A stretch of DNA of 64,000 nucleotides. It comes from Blastomyces gilchristii SLH14081 (Eukaryota > Ascomycota > Eurotiomycetes > Onygenales > Ajellomycetaceae). The DNA lies in the NCBI RefSeq assembly GCF_000003855.2, contig NW_003101679.1, forward strand, positions 3,241,558-3,305,557, written 5' to 3'. Below are positions 38,201 to 49,199 of the stretch, piece by piece. Under the pieces are notes generated by a model. It did no database searches. It had not been told where the DNA came from and worked only from the letters and a program-made list of their open reading frames with translations. Numbering within the stretch: position 1 is the first letter of the stretch; every line of letters begins with the position of its first letter. Made by a program: the position numbers and the translations under genes.

Positions 38201-39165
38201 GAATTTCTACAATCAATATAAAAGACTCTATTCTGATTTATTCAGATGACTCAAAAAATGAGAACTTGAATAGATTAGATGCAGAAATTGCTTATACTGA
38301 AGATAATATTAATTTTATCTCAGATTTCTGAAATCTAGGCTGTGAATCTGAAGTCTTTGATGCTGAACTATTTGTAATAGTGAAAGCTTTCAAACTCATT
38401 GAAATAAAATCTCATAAAAGAGGAAATTGTTTGAAAGAGATATGAATATTCTCTGATAATCAAGCTGCTTTGAAAAGACTTAGAAATAGTCAGATTCATA
38501 ATGATCAAATGAATCTTGAACTGATCTTAAACTCTATTTTGAAAATTCAAAAGAGAAGAACATTAAAGCTGATAATTCATCTGCACTGAGTTCCTGCTCA
38601 TATGAATATTCATGACAATGAATTGGCTGATTCAGCTGCAAAAAAGGGTGCAGAATTAAGCAGATCTATTCAAAAAATTATGTCCTGATCTTTTATAAAG
38701 AGAAAAATAAAAGAATCTTGTTTAGACAAGTGGAATGAAAGCTGACAGAAATAAAAGAAGAGTATACATTATTCAAGATTTGAAACAAAACCCAAGTGGA
38801 AATCTTGTTCAATTAAATGTAAAAAGAAAATATTCTCATCTATAATACAGCTGAAACTAGGACATGGCTATTTCAAATCTTATATATAAAGATTTGATGA
38901 TAGATTTGACTCAATAGAATGCTTATTCTGCAATACAAATGAGAATCCTGAGTATATTGTAATACACTGTGTATTATACAATAGTCTCAGAGACAGATTA
39001 AAAGAGAAGTATGATCTAAATTAATTAAATATGAGATTCTTATTCTCAACTGAGACAGGAATTAAATACTTAATAGACTTTCTATCAGAAACTCAAGCAG
39101 CTACAAGAAAATGGCTAAATTCAGAATTATCTGAATATGAAGAGGAGGAAATCAATCAGATATAG
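35203..39165 (+). pseudogene. LINE D ORF2: endonuclease, RT, RNase H
   Basis: Exactly 1321 codons from ATG (35203) to TAG (39163-39165), without frameshift. Endonuclease about 35250-35930 (AGDFNAHHS near 35666, GSDHEI near 35908). RT about 36700-37560, with a long open stretch 36676-37134; the catalytic YVDD reads YVND near 37311. RNase H about 38230-38650 (YSDDSK, DAELF, FSDNQAAL, AHMNIHDNELADSAA). A Cys/His segment lies near 38920-38970. I saw about twenty in-frame TGA at Trp positions, two TAA at Trp positions and several TAA at Gln positions, and no TAG at a Trp position. It is inactive but almost fully legible. Confidence 0.93.
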
Positions 39166-39472
39166 TCTGTTAAAACAGCTATACACTCTCTTTTAATAAT
39201 TTGTTTTGTTATAGTCTCTCTTTAGTTTATCTTTTTCTTTATCTTTTTCTTTCAATTTCTTTCTATCTATCTATTTAATGTGTCTATCTTTGAGACTGTG
39301 TTCTTTTTCTCTTTTCCTTTGTCATGATATTATCAAATGGTTTCAAAGTATCAAAAGATGTTAAAACACTGCAATTTGTAAACAGATTTTGTATTCTGGG
39401 CTGGAATTTTCTGATTTGCATATCTGAAATTGATGAATGTATAATAGTTAACTTTACAGACATAGGAAAAAC

Positions 39473-39495
39473 CCTGAGAACTAAAAGTTCTCAGG
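39473..39495 (+). other. Conserved stem-loop in the LINE 3' UTR
   Basis: CCTGAGAAC and GTTCTCAGG pair over 9 bp around a 5-base loop (TAAAA), about 60 bp before the (AAT)n tail. The same hairpin is in LINE F (48497-48519) and the chimera (52788-52810, inverted). It is slightly mutated in LINEs A (about 12361-12383), B and C. It is a good candidate for recognition by the LINE reverse transcriptase. Confidence 0.75.
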
Positions 39496-39584
39496 TAGAT
39501 GTCATAGTCTCTGACTGCATACATCTATAATTGAAGAATAATAATAATAATAATAATTCATACTAAAAGACAGTAGAGTAGAAT

Positions 39585-41186
39585 TTAATCACTATGATCA
39601 GATAGTAGATTATAACTATTCTGAAAAGTAGAAACCTCAACTGCTTGCATTATATCTAGTTTATCATCAGAGTCATTTCTTAATTCTCTAATCTTAACAG
39701 AAGTTTGAGAATTTAAATTCTGTTTATATTTAGCTGAAGAATTGAAGTTTAAAGATTTAGATAGTTGAGAGTTTTCTCTTTTTAAGCTTACAGTTGTGAG
39801 TTTACTGACTTGACTATTCTCTTCAGTTCTAGATTTGCTTTGAGCTTCATCTTTTCTTCAGTTCTTTTGAGTTCTTGAAGTAAATATACATTCTTTTGAG
39901 CTAGATGCATGTTTTTCTTTACAATTAGAGCATTTAAGCAGAGTGTGTTAATATATTTCATCTCTTTTTAAGCATGTTTCATATTTATACTCACTAGTTT
40001 TGTAATCTCTGATACAGAATGTACATTTTGACTCTCTGAAATAGAAGATTACAAAGTGTTCATATCTTTGATAGTTTGAACACTGTGTTTGAGCTTTGAG
40101 ATTCATTCTTGAGTCTTTGTATTCATGAACTCTCATTTTCAAATCTGCTACTCTTACTTCAGAGATCTTTAACTGTTCAAGTATTTTTATATATATTAGA
40201 ACAGAGACATTTCTTCTGCTTTATCTGAACTCAATTGAATTTAGTTATACAGACTCTTTTCTCAGTTGAATAGAGTTGTATTCTTCTAATTCATTTTTGA
40301 GAAGTAGCATTTCTTCTTCACAGTCAAAAATTTCAACTGAAATATTATGAAGAATGAATTTATCTCACTTTTCATCTCTCTTAGATAGAATTATTATGTT
40401 TAACAAAGATTCTACTACTGATTTTCAGAGATTCTTATTCTGAATAAGGAATTCTGCACTGAATTCAGACATTGTAGTCAGAATGATAGAGTTTTCAAAG
40501 AAGAATGACTCAATTGAAGCTATAACTGATTTTTGAACTTTAATATCAGTTATTAACTGAGAAAAGAACTGCTGATTAATTTCATTTCTGATTCTGAAAA
40601 TGAGATTTGAGTTTAGCTTGTTTCTTTGCAAGATATCCTGATTTAAGACTTTGAGAATAAGTCTTCTATTTCTGAAGATTTGAAAGTTTTTCTTCTTTTG
40701 CATTTTTTTCTTTACTTTTATATCAATAGAAGTATGAGCATTATTCTTCTCAGTTTTCTCAGGATTTTGAGCATGTTTTGAGATAGCAGATTTAGAGACA
40801 GTAGATTCAGCTGCTTGAGTATATGTTTTCTTCTGATTTAAAGAAGAAGAAGAAGTAGAAAAGAAGAAAGAAGAGCAAGATAAGAAGTCAGTGATTATAC
40901 TAGAAATTTTCAATGTTTTTTGAACTGTGTTTGAAATTTCAAGTTTGAACTTGATCATCTTCTGTAGTTGTCTAGTCTGAGCATGAAGAATTAACAGAAC
41001 TTCTTCATTCATCTCACTCAGACACTACTTTTCAAGAATCTTGCTTGCTTTTTCAAGTTTCTGTATTTTAAGAACTTGTTATTTCTCTATTTCTTCTTTC
41101 TTTCTTCTCTTCAGAATTTCAATCTCAGAAATAGTATTTGAGAAACCATCTTTTTTCACATCAACTGTGTGTATTTTTGAACTCAT
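39585..41186 (-). pseudogene. LINE C ORF1
   Basis: 534 codons from ATG (41186) to TAA (39585-39587). It is 6 codons shorter than LINE A and D ORF1, the same length as LINE G. Domains are as in LINE A: N-terminal charged region, short Ser tract (about 40842-40866), central domain, and knuckles at about 40120-39930 (NYQRYEHFVIF, with one Cys changed to Tyr and others lost). An open stretch at 40425-41012 survives because few Trp codons lie there. Confidence 0.9.
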
Positions 41187-42846
41187 TATTCTCACTCAAT
41201 GAAAAGTTGATCAGACTGTTTCAATTGAGATATATATTAAAATCTTTTAAAAAGTTGATCAGACTGTTTCAATTAAGAGATTTCTAAGTCTGTTTTCAAT
41301 TGAAAAGTTGATTACACTGTTTCAAAAGAAGAATAAAAGACTTTTATATATAAAATATCTGATTTTTTTTCACACTAGTTCAGTAACTAGATTAGATTTT
41401 TGAAGAGAATCTAATAAACTAAAATTGATTTTNNNNNNNNNNNNNNNNNNNNNNNNNNNNNNNNNNNNNNNNNNNNNNNNNNNNNNNNNNNNNNNNNNNN
41501 NNNNNNNNNNNNNNNNNNNNNNNNNNNNNNNNNNNNNNNNNNNNNNNNNNNNNNNNNNNNNNNNNNNNNNNNNNNNNNNNNNNNNNNNNNNNNNNNNNNN
41601 NNNNNNNNNNNNNNNNNNNNNNNNNNNNNNNNNNNNNNNNNNNNNNNNNNNNNNNNAGTATAAAAAAGAATTAAGTATTAATGAAAGCTCTTCAGTCACT
41701 GAAAAAGTAATTCTTACTTAAAAGAATATGAAATTATGACAGAAAACAGCTCTGTTTTTAATTCTTTATAAGAATATTGTATAAAATTCAGAGAAAAACA
41801 TCTTACTTTTTCAAGAGAAGTAAAAAACTATTTCTAAGATCTTTTTTTTTGCATTAACTGCTGTAGAAGAATGAGATAGAAACTGCTAAGATATGCACTA
41901 CTATATACTCTCTATCAAGACTTTCTCTTCTCAGAGTCTTGATATTATAGAGAATATAAGTCTGTTTCTATATAATAATATAAATATTATCAGCAGGATG
42001 TAGAGGAACTGGTTATTTATATCTCAAAATAGAAGACTTTATCAATGATTATATTAATATAGAGTTAATTCTCAAATTCAATAGAAATCTAGTATTGCTG
42101 TTCTCAATCTCTTGCAGAATCTATTGAATATTGAGATATTAAAACTAGATTTAATATATCTCACTATACAGGAATCAAAGGCTCAGTCAGATCTTGAAGT
42201 ATACTGATTTTATAGTTATTGTGTCTGCTGATTATGTATTAAATACAGTTGCTGAGGTATCTTTTTGTACTTTTCTGCCGGGGATGGGCCAGATTGAGAG
42301 AGGTGATATGAGGGTGAGACTTGGCATTAATGTCTAGATACACTGAAGACAGATCACAGAGATTGCACTTCAGAAGTGACTGTTAATTATGTGCTTGATA
42401 TTATCACTGAGATATCTTTTTGTATTTTTCTGCTGGGGATGGGCCAGATTGAGAAGGGTGATATGAGGGTGGGACTTGGTGTTGGTGTTTTGAAATATCA
42501 AAGATGGACAGGGTTTTCGCGGAGGTTGCTTCTCAGATATCTCCACAATTACAGATCAGGGATCTTCTAAAATTGAGAAGATTGGCGCATATGGCTAGGT
42601 CTCTTTACCTTACAATTTGTATGGCAATCTGGCCCGGGGTTGTGGTGTGGTAGGGGAGAATGGGGGATACTCCCACACAGGAGTTTCAAACAACGTCTGA
42701 TTCGCGTTTGGCTGGATAACTCCACCACCACATGGGGTATGCGGTCGGCGATGGGGTCAAAATGCTCGTATGATCAAGGGCTTTTCAATGGATCTATCAG
42801 CGGGTTCTTATTCGAAAAATCGAGCGAGTTCGTGGTGGAGCGGTTG
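41187..42846 (-). promoter_or_regulatory. LINE C 5' UTR, two monomers, with a gap
   Basis: It contains the GGGGATGGGCCAGATTGAGA block twice (about 42279-42330 and 42433-42485) and a CpG-bearing leader to 42846. It shows the uninterrupted target of MITE 1 near 42318-42326. N run at 41433-41656. Confidence 0.65.
41433..41656. other. Assembly gap, 224 N
   Basis: A run of N within the LINE C 5' UTR, between AAAATTGATTTT and AGTATAAAAAAG. LINE A 18530-18760 shows what should be there. The apparent reading frames across it are meaningless. Confidence 0.95.
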
Positions 42847-45448
42847 TCTCTTGTTGACTGATCAAATATAGCAAGATCATTCTCTGAAGTGCAAGGAAAC
42901 TCTTACTCTTGCAGATGATATCAAATATCAGTTATCAGACAATCTTATACATCAGAAATTCTTCATTCAGTGAACTTCTTTCAGTCTTCAGATTATATAA
43001 TTATTAATATATTATATAGATACTTCTGTGTCTGTTAACACTTTTGCAGTCATCTCTCAATTCTTACTCAAGTATCTCTTATACATTAACATTTCAGGTC
43101 TTAAGACATTGAGATGAGCATTTACTTCATTATCACTCATATCTCATTTAGAAGTCTGCTTTCTCTTGATATTCACAGAATTCAGAGAGTCATCTAACAC
43201 AGACATCTCTTTTACTTTGAAGACTTTTCATAGAATATCAGCAAGTGTCTCTGAGCTCACTGATTCTGCTAGTTTTTTGACTCTCTTGCTTCTCTTGACT
43301 GTACACACTGTGTGTAATTCTTTGTATCATGATTCTGATATCTGCAGTTGAAGCAAGCTTGATGCTCATGATATCAAGATTTTCACTCAGAGAATCTCTT
43401 TTCCAGAGGATTCAGCACTTTAGTGATGATATTCAAATCTAGATTCATCACATTCAGATGTGTGATTTATATTGTAGAAGTCTGATTATCTGTTCTTCAT
43501 TGAGATATACTCAATTACAGTATTTTCTGTCATAGTTGACTCACTTGTTTCTGTACAATGAGAATGTTGTATGCTTTCTTCACTGTGCCTGACTATGAGG
43601 TTAAGCATTTTCATTTCACTCTCAACTTGAGTGTAAGATCATGAATGAAGATCTGTAAATAGAAAGATATTAAAAGCTCTTCATTTAATATGAGATAGTG
43701 TAAACTGAAGTATGTAAAGTATGATGTAAGATCACTTACTTATCTATACTCAGTGAAGTGTTTATAACACTTATCTTACATATTCACTTTCTCAAAGTTG
43801 TGTAAGATTCATTTGAAAAACTCATTTCATGTTCATGAAAATGAATATTATTCTGAGTCTGTGAGATTCATCTTTTCATCAGTCATTTATAATGACTTCA
43901 CTTTTCTGTGTAGAAACACATAGACTGGCCGCCGGAACCATGAATTTCACGTTTGGTCTCATTTGGTCTGGTCTCATACATTTCTTGACGTGAATCCCGC
44001 TGGGACTAATCATTAAACAAACATGCAAAGTGACTATATATCAGATCTTAAAATGAAATCATGACTTGAAAAAAATGAGAAAGTGAACTCATTTGATTTC
44101 ATTTAGTTCCATTCTTGGCATAAAGTTACTATTTTTAGACATTTTAAGGTTTTCTTTAGACTAGTTTTAATTTTTTAAAAAGTAATGCTTTTTGGTAATG
44201 CTTAAATGAGATTTAAAGTCATTTAAAGCAATAAAAATAATTTAAATTGAGAAGTGAAAATCATGGTCTCATTTGAAAAATGTGACAAGAGTAGACAGTA
44301 AGTCTCACTGAGACAGTATGAAACTACTATTTAATATTAGAACCGTGTAATGGGATCTGTCGAATTGGCAATGAGACTATCAAAAATTCTGGTCCTGGTC
44401 TCAGACACGGTCACACGGTCAGTCTAGAAACACAGCAGATCTTAAGACTTGTTAAAATTCTGTTAACTGTCTGTCTGTAAGTTTGCATTCAATTCAATAA
44501 TATAACTGTATCTGACTTAGCCAGCTGATTGCAGCATCATTTTTTCAGTTGTCATTGAAGCTTAATGACTCTGGCAGATCTTCTGACTTAATGTATCTCA
44601 TGTTCAGATTCTCATTCTACACAGCAGTCTCTGATGATGTGTACACTTCTGAAGAGATTATGAATGATTGTAATGAGATCTTCAGATTCAGTGTAGTTGT
44701 ATGTAAATGTTCAATCTCTCACTGCAGGTCTAAGACCTGGTCTTCTCTATTCTTATTAATGATAATGATTGTGTCAGTGAAGCTCTTTATAGTGAATGCT
44801 TGATCTGCAGTGAATATCAATTGTTGTTTGACTTTCACCTCAGCCTGCCACTGTGTATGCAAGGCCTTGATTTTGTTTAGAATTCTCATACATGTATGAA
44901 GCTTTGATTTCAGTTCAGTAATCTTAATTACTTTTCTTACTGCTTTGAGTAAACTCTCTGAGAGATTCTGCATATCTTCTAGTTCAAGTAGCAGAGAAGA
45001 GTGTTGTTCATATTAACTAGAGAAGATATTTATTTCAGTGATTTCTCATTAATTATATAATATCTATTGTTATATCACTATATTGTTATATTACTATATC
45101 ATTATATGATTTCTGTTATTATTATATGACTTCAGTGATAGTCATCTTTTCTTTTATTCTTCTGAGTAGAGAGTAGTCTTCTTTGAATCTGATTCACTGC
45201 TCATATTCTCTTTCTCACATTTCACCTTTTCACATATAATATGTGGCATTCACCTGAGTGTGGAGTTTTCTCTTAACAAGTGAAGCAGCATTAATCAGAT
45301 GCTCTTTTACTCACTGCTCTTTATACACTATCTTTTGAGATGTTTTTAGAACCACACTGACATGATAACTATGAATTGCTTTGTAGACAGAATTATCACA
45401 CTCTGAAGAAGCCTGTATTTCTCACCGGTTTTTAGACATGCTATCAGA
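42847..45448 (-). pseudogene. X2 gag and start of pol
   Basis: Collinear (inverted) with X1 9106-12304 and 20505-20870 without LINE A and LINE B, so it provides the empty sites for both. The zinc knuckle lies near 43345-43300, with CFNCRYQNHD and the final Cys changed to Tyr. A protease-like region lies near 43000. An open frame at 44719-44973 (LSESLLKAVRKVIKITELKSK) is part of Gag. It is interrupted by MITE 3. The 5' portion of pol ends at the LINE C 5' end (42847). Confidence 0.82.
43921..44426 (-). mobile_element. hAT-like MITE 3 in X2 gag
   Basis: 506 bp, inverted relative to MITEs 1 and 2. It starts TAGACTGGCCGCCGGAACC and ends CACACGGTCAGTCTA. A perfect 8 bp duplication, GAAACACA, is at 43913-43920 and 44427-44434. 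X1 at about 11601-11620 shows the equivalent uninterrupted sequence. Confidence 0.92.
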
Positions 45449-45613
45449 TATGATTCAAAGGTTGCTTGAGTCAGTGTATGATTACAGGTGTACACTGACT
45501 TCTTATATACTGTACACTAAATTAATTGATGGCCACTATGACCTCTTTACATTCGTAAGCAAGTTCGGAAGCGCCCGCGTTATCCCGGCGGTCGTACGTT
45601 CTTCCGAACCACA
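45449..45613 (-). repeat. X2 5' LTR
   Basis: 165 bp inverted LTR, rich in surviving CpG (CGCCCGCGTTATCCCGGCGG at its outer part). It pairs with 24488-24654. X1 sequence resumes at 45614 with the duplicated AAAA. Confidence 0.9.
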
Positions 45614-45729
45614 AAAAGAAGAGACTTATAATTGCAAAGCCTCATGAAGTAAGAGAAATCATAGATACTTATGAATCAAATAATCTCACTTATTCTGATC
45701 TTTTCACAATTATAAGAAAAGAATGAGAA

Positions 45730-48205
45730 CACATATTCCTACTTGAAGAATGAATATTTTGAGCTCTTTTTCAATCTCTTAAGAAATGGTTATCATTCTG
45801 AATGCTGGAGAGAAGCTACTGAAGTAATCCTTGCAAAACCTAATAGAAAAGCTTCAGTTTCTAAGTCATATAGAGTAATATCTCTGTTGAACTGTTTGAG
45901 AAAAGTTCTAGAAAAGATAATAGCTACTAGATTATCTTTTATAAGCTCTATTAGTGATTCTCTTCTATTTAATGAACACATGGAAGGTAGAAAACAATGT
46001 TCTGCAATTGACACTGTTCTCTCAGTTATTCATGATGTTCAAGTAGCAAAGCATGAAGGCCTGGTCTCAACTGCAGTTTTTATTGACATAAAAGATGCAT
46101 TTGATCATGTTTCAAAGTCTAAGATGATTCAAACTTTGAAGATGTTAAAACTGCCACTTTCTCTAATAAAATGAGTTGATTGTTTCATGTCTAAAAGAAT
46201 TATACAACTATTCTTTGATAGAAGAAGACAAGATAAAACTGAGATAAAAATAGAAGTATCACAAGGATTTTCAATCTCATCTGTTTTATTTACAATATAC
46301 ACTGCATATTTATTCAAGAATAGAGAGATGAAAATAGTGAGATCTCCAAGTTATGTAGATGATATTGATCTACTCTACAGTTCAAAGACAATCAAAGAGA
46401 ATTTAGAAGTGATTTAGAAAGCAGTAAAGAAAGTCTTTGTTAGAGCAGATGTCAATCTAATTCAATTTGATATGAATAAAACTGAGTTAATTCACTTTTT
46501 TCTCAGATTTAATAAGAAAGAACTAAGTCTAACTCTTCTGAATAAAGAGATTAAACTCAGTTTGAATGTCAAATGACTAGGAGTATGGTTAAACTCCAAG
46601 TTGAATTTTAAATATCATATTCAATAAAGAATCATCAAGGCAGAGAGACTACTGAATAGTATAATCAGACTATCAAATACTGAGAGAGGTCTATCTTTTC
46701 AGGCTATGAGACAGTTATACATAGCCTGTATTATCTCAGTAGCTGATTATGGAGTTCAAGTTTGATGAAACAATCAAGATAACTTCACTGAACTGTTTCA
46801 AAGTCTACAAAACAGAGCTTTGAGAAGAATTCTGGAAGCATTCAAATCATCTTCTATTAAAGCAATGGAAATTGAAGCCTCAATTTCATCTCCTGCTATT
46901 CAATTTGAAAAGGCCTGTATGAACTATGCTCTGAGAGTCATAAAGATGAGCTCAAATCATATAATCAGAGAAAGAGTCTCTTCTTCATTTTCATCAGTTA
47001 ACTCAGGAAATGAACTGGATTGGAATAGATTTCTTGATTGAAATGAGAATAATGCTTTGAAGAAAATGCCCTCTCAACTGTATAGACTATGTTCACTTAT
47101 TAAGAATCAATTTTCTTCATTAAATGTTGAGAAAATTGATCATGAGAAGATATCTCTCTGAAGAGAAAAGATGGAATCTCTCATAGACTTACAAATAAGT
47201 GAACTATCTAAAGAGAGAGAATATGAACAGTATTTAAAGAAGATCTCTACAATCAATATAAAAGACTCTATTCTGATTTACTCAGATGACTTAAAAAATG
47301 AGAATTTGAATAGATTAGATGCAGGCATTGCTTATACTGAAGATAATATCAATTTTATCTCAGATTTCTGGAATTTAGGCTGTGAATCTGAAGTCTTTGA
47401 TGCTGAACTATTTGTAATAGTGAAAGCTTTCAAACTCATTGAAATAAAATCTCATAAAAGAGGAAATAGTTTGAAAGAGGTATGAATATTCTCTGATAGT
47501 CAAGCTGCTTTAAAAAGACTTAGAAATAGTCAGATTCATAATGATCAAATGAATCTTGAACTGATTTTAAACTCTGTTTTGAAAATTCAAAAGAGAAGAA
47601 CATCTAAACTGATAATTCATCTGTATTGAGTTCCTGCTCATATGAATATTCATGGCAATGAATTGACTGATTCAGCTGCAAAAAAGAGTTCAGAATTAAG
47701 CAGATCTATTCAAAAAACAGTGTTCTGATCTTTCATAAAGAGAAAGATAAAAGAATCTTGTTTAAACAAGTGAAATAAAAGCTGGCAGAAACAAAAGAAG
47801 AGCATACATTATTCAAGATTTGAGACAAAACCAAAGTGGAAATCTTGTTCAATTAAATATAAAAAGAAAATATTCTCATTCATAATTCAGCTAAAACTAG
47901 GACATGGTTATTTCAAATCCTATATACAAAGATTCAATAATAGATTTGATTCAACAGAGTGCTCATTCTACAATACAAATGAGAATTCTGAGCATATTAT
48001 AATGCATTGTCCATTATACAATAGTCTCAGAGTCAAATTAAAGAAGAAGTATGATTTAAATCAATTAAATATGAGGTTCTTATTCTCAACTGAGACAGGA
48101 CTTAAATACTTAATAGACTTTCTATCAGAAACTCAAGCAGCTACAAGAAAATGGCTCAACTCAGAAGTATCTGAATATGAAGAGGAGGAAATCAATCAGA
48201 TATAG
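45730..48205 (+). pseudogene. LINE F ORF2, RT and RNase H part
   Basis: It lacks the endonuclease. RT from the open stretch 45743-46174 (ECWREATEVILAKPNRK, AVFIDIKDAFDHVSK) through YVDDIDLLYS near 46350. Thumb and linker follow at about 46820-47041. RNase H is at 47171-47700 (YSDDLKN, DAELFVIVKAFK, AHMNIHGNELTDSAA). Stop TAG at 48203-48205. Scattered TGA at Trp sites. Without a 5' end or promoter it was dead on arrival. Confidence 0.9.
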
Positions 48206-48585
48206 TCTGTTAAAACAGCTATACACTATCTTTTAATAATTTTATTTTGTTATAGTCTCTCATTACTATACTTGTTTCTTTCTGTTCTTTTCTATCTATC
48301 TATTTAATGTGTCTATCTTTAAGACTATGTTCTCTTTTCCTTTATCATGATATTTTCAAATGGTTTCAAAGTATTAATAGATGTTGAAATACTGCAATTT
48401 GTAAACAGTTTTTGTATTCTGGGCTGGAATTTTCTGATTTTGCATATCTGAAATTAATAAGTGTATAATAGTTGACTCTATAGATATAGGAAAAACCCTG
48501 AGAACTAAAGGTTCTCAGGTAGATGTCATAGTCTCTGACTGCATACATCTATAATTGAAGAATAATAATAATAATAATAATAATA
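45730..48585 (+). mobile_element. LINE F, 5'-truncated copy
   Basis: It starts within the RT coding region and ends in a long (AAT)n tail (48560-48585). The TSD is AAAAGAATGAGAA (45717-45729, 48586-48598). It is among the less mutated LINE copies: some Trp codons are still TGG (near 47020), and YVDD is intact at about 46353-46366. Confidence 0.92.
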
Positions 48586-49199
48586 AAAAGAATGAGAAGA
48601 AATGAAGAAATCAGATAAATGTCACACTCTAATAAGTAATGAGACTGTAGTCAGTTGTATGATAATATACTGCAGACAGCAGATGCAATACAGTAAAGAG
48701 TAGTCTCAGAGTAGCAGACTTATATATGAGTTACATTGCAGAAGAAAAAGAAATTCAGAGTTAAATTCAACTGTTTATACCAGTTTAATTATAGAGATAA
48801 CAGAGGATGAAGCATCTGAAACATTCACAGACATGTGAAATCAAGTCATCTCAATCTCTGAAGATACTCAGAGATCAGATGAGATTAGTTTCAAGAAGCT
48901 GTTCACTGTAGTGATCTAAGCAGATGAAGAGAGACAGTATAATATATGAGACAGAATCACAAGAGATGAAAGCTGCTGAACCTAGTCACTGAATACTGTA
49001 TTATATAGAGATTGTGTAAGAGTAGTGACTAACAGATAAAAGAAAAGTGTAAGAAGAGAAAAGAGATAATGAATTAATTATCAACTGTAAGAATTGACTG
49101 TAAAAGACAAATATTATCATACACATCTCATTAATTTTCATATATCACATGTTTAATCTATTTTCAACACCACATCATCTGAAAAACATCAAAAATAAG

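Larger units (their letters stand above)
32025..39555 (+). mobile_element. LINE D, full-length LINE inside LINE C
   Basis: 7.5 kb on the plus strand: 5' end CAACCGCTCC at 32030, 5' UTR to 33559, ORF1 33560-35179, ORF2 35203-39165, 3' UTR, and an (AAT)n tail ending 39555. The TSD is ATTCATACTAAAA (32012-32024, 39556-39568). Both ORFs have uninterrupted length, so all damage is base substitution. The 5' UTR has only one promoter monomer, unlike LINEs A, C and G. Confidence 0.93.
27646..42846 (-). mobile_element. LINE C, full-length LINE split by LINE D
   Basis: Minus strand. Its 3' (TTA)n tail is at 27646-27668, ORF2 at 32017-28029, ORF1 at 41186-39585, and its 5' end (CAACCGC) at 42846. LINE D interrupts it at the duplicated ATTCATACTAAAA (32012-32024, 39556-39568), which includes the ORF2 start codon. 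The outer flanks do not match: X3 gag on the left and X2 pol on the right, with no TSD. That suggests recombination between two LINE copies. Two assembly gaps fall inside it. Confidence 0.88.
24488..45613 (-). mobile_element. Gypsy-X copy X2, inverted inside X1
   Basis: On the minus strand X2 runs from its 5' LTR (45613-45449) through gag and the start of pol (45448-42847). It resumes after foreign DNA with its 3' internal region (27105-24655), polypurine tract and 3' LTR (24654-24488). The flanking duplication is AAAA (24484-24487 and 45614-45617), the same 4 bp size as for X1. The missing middle of pol was lost where LINE C and the X3 fragment now lie. This nesting explains why LTRs appear as inverted pairs in the region. 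Confidence 0.8.

Noticed and set aside
41370..41721. Reading frames across the N run
   Set aside because: They consist of undetermined bases; the surrounding sequence is LINE C 5' UTR.
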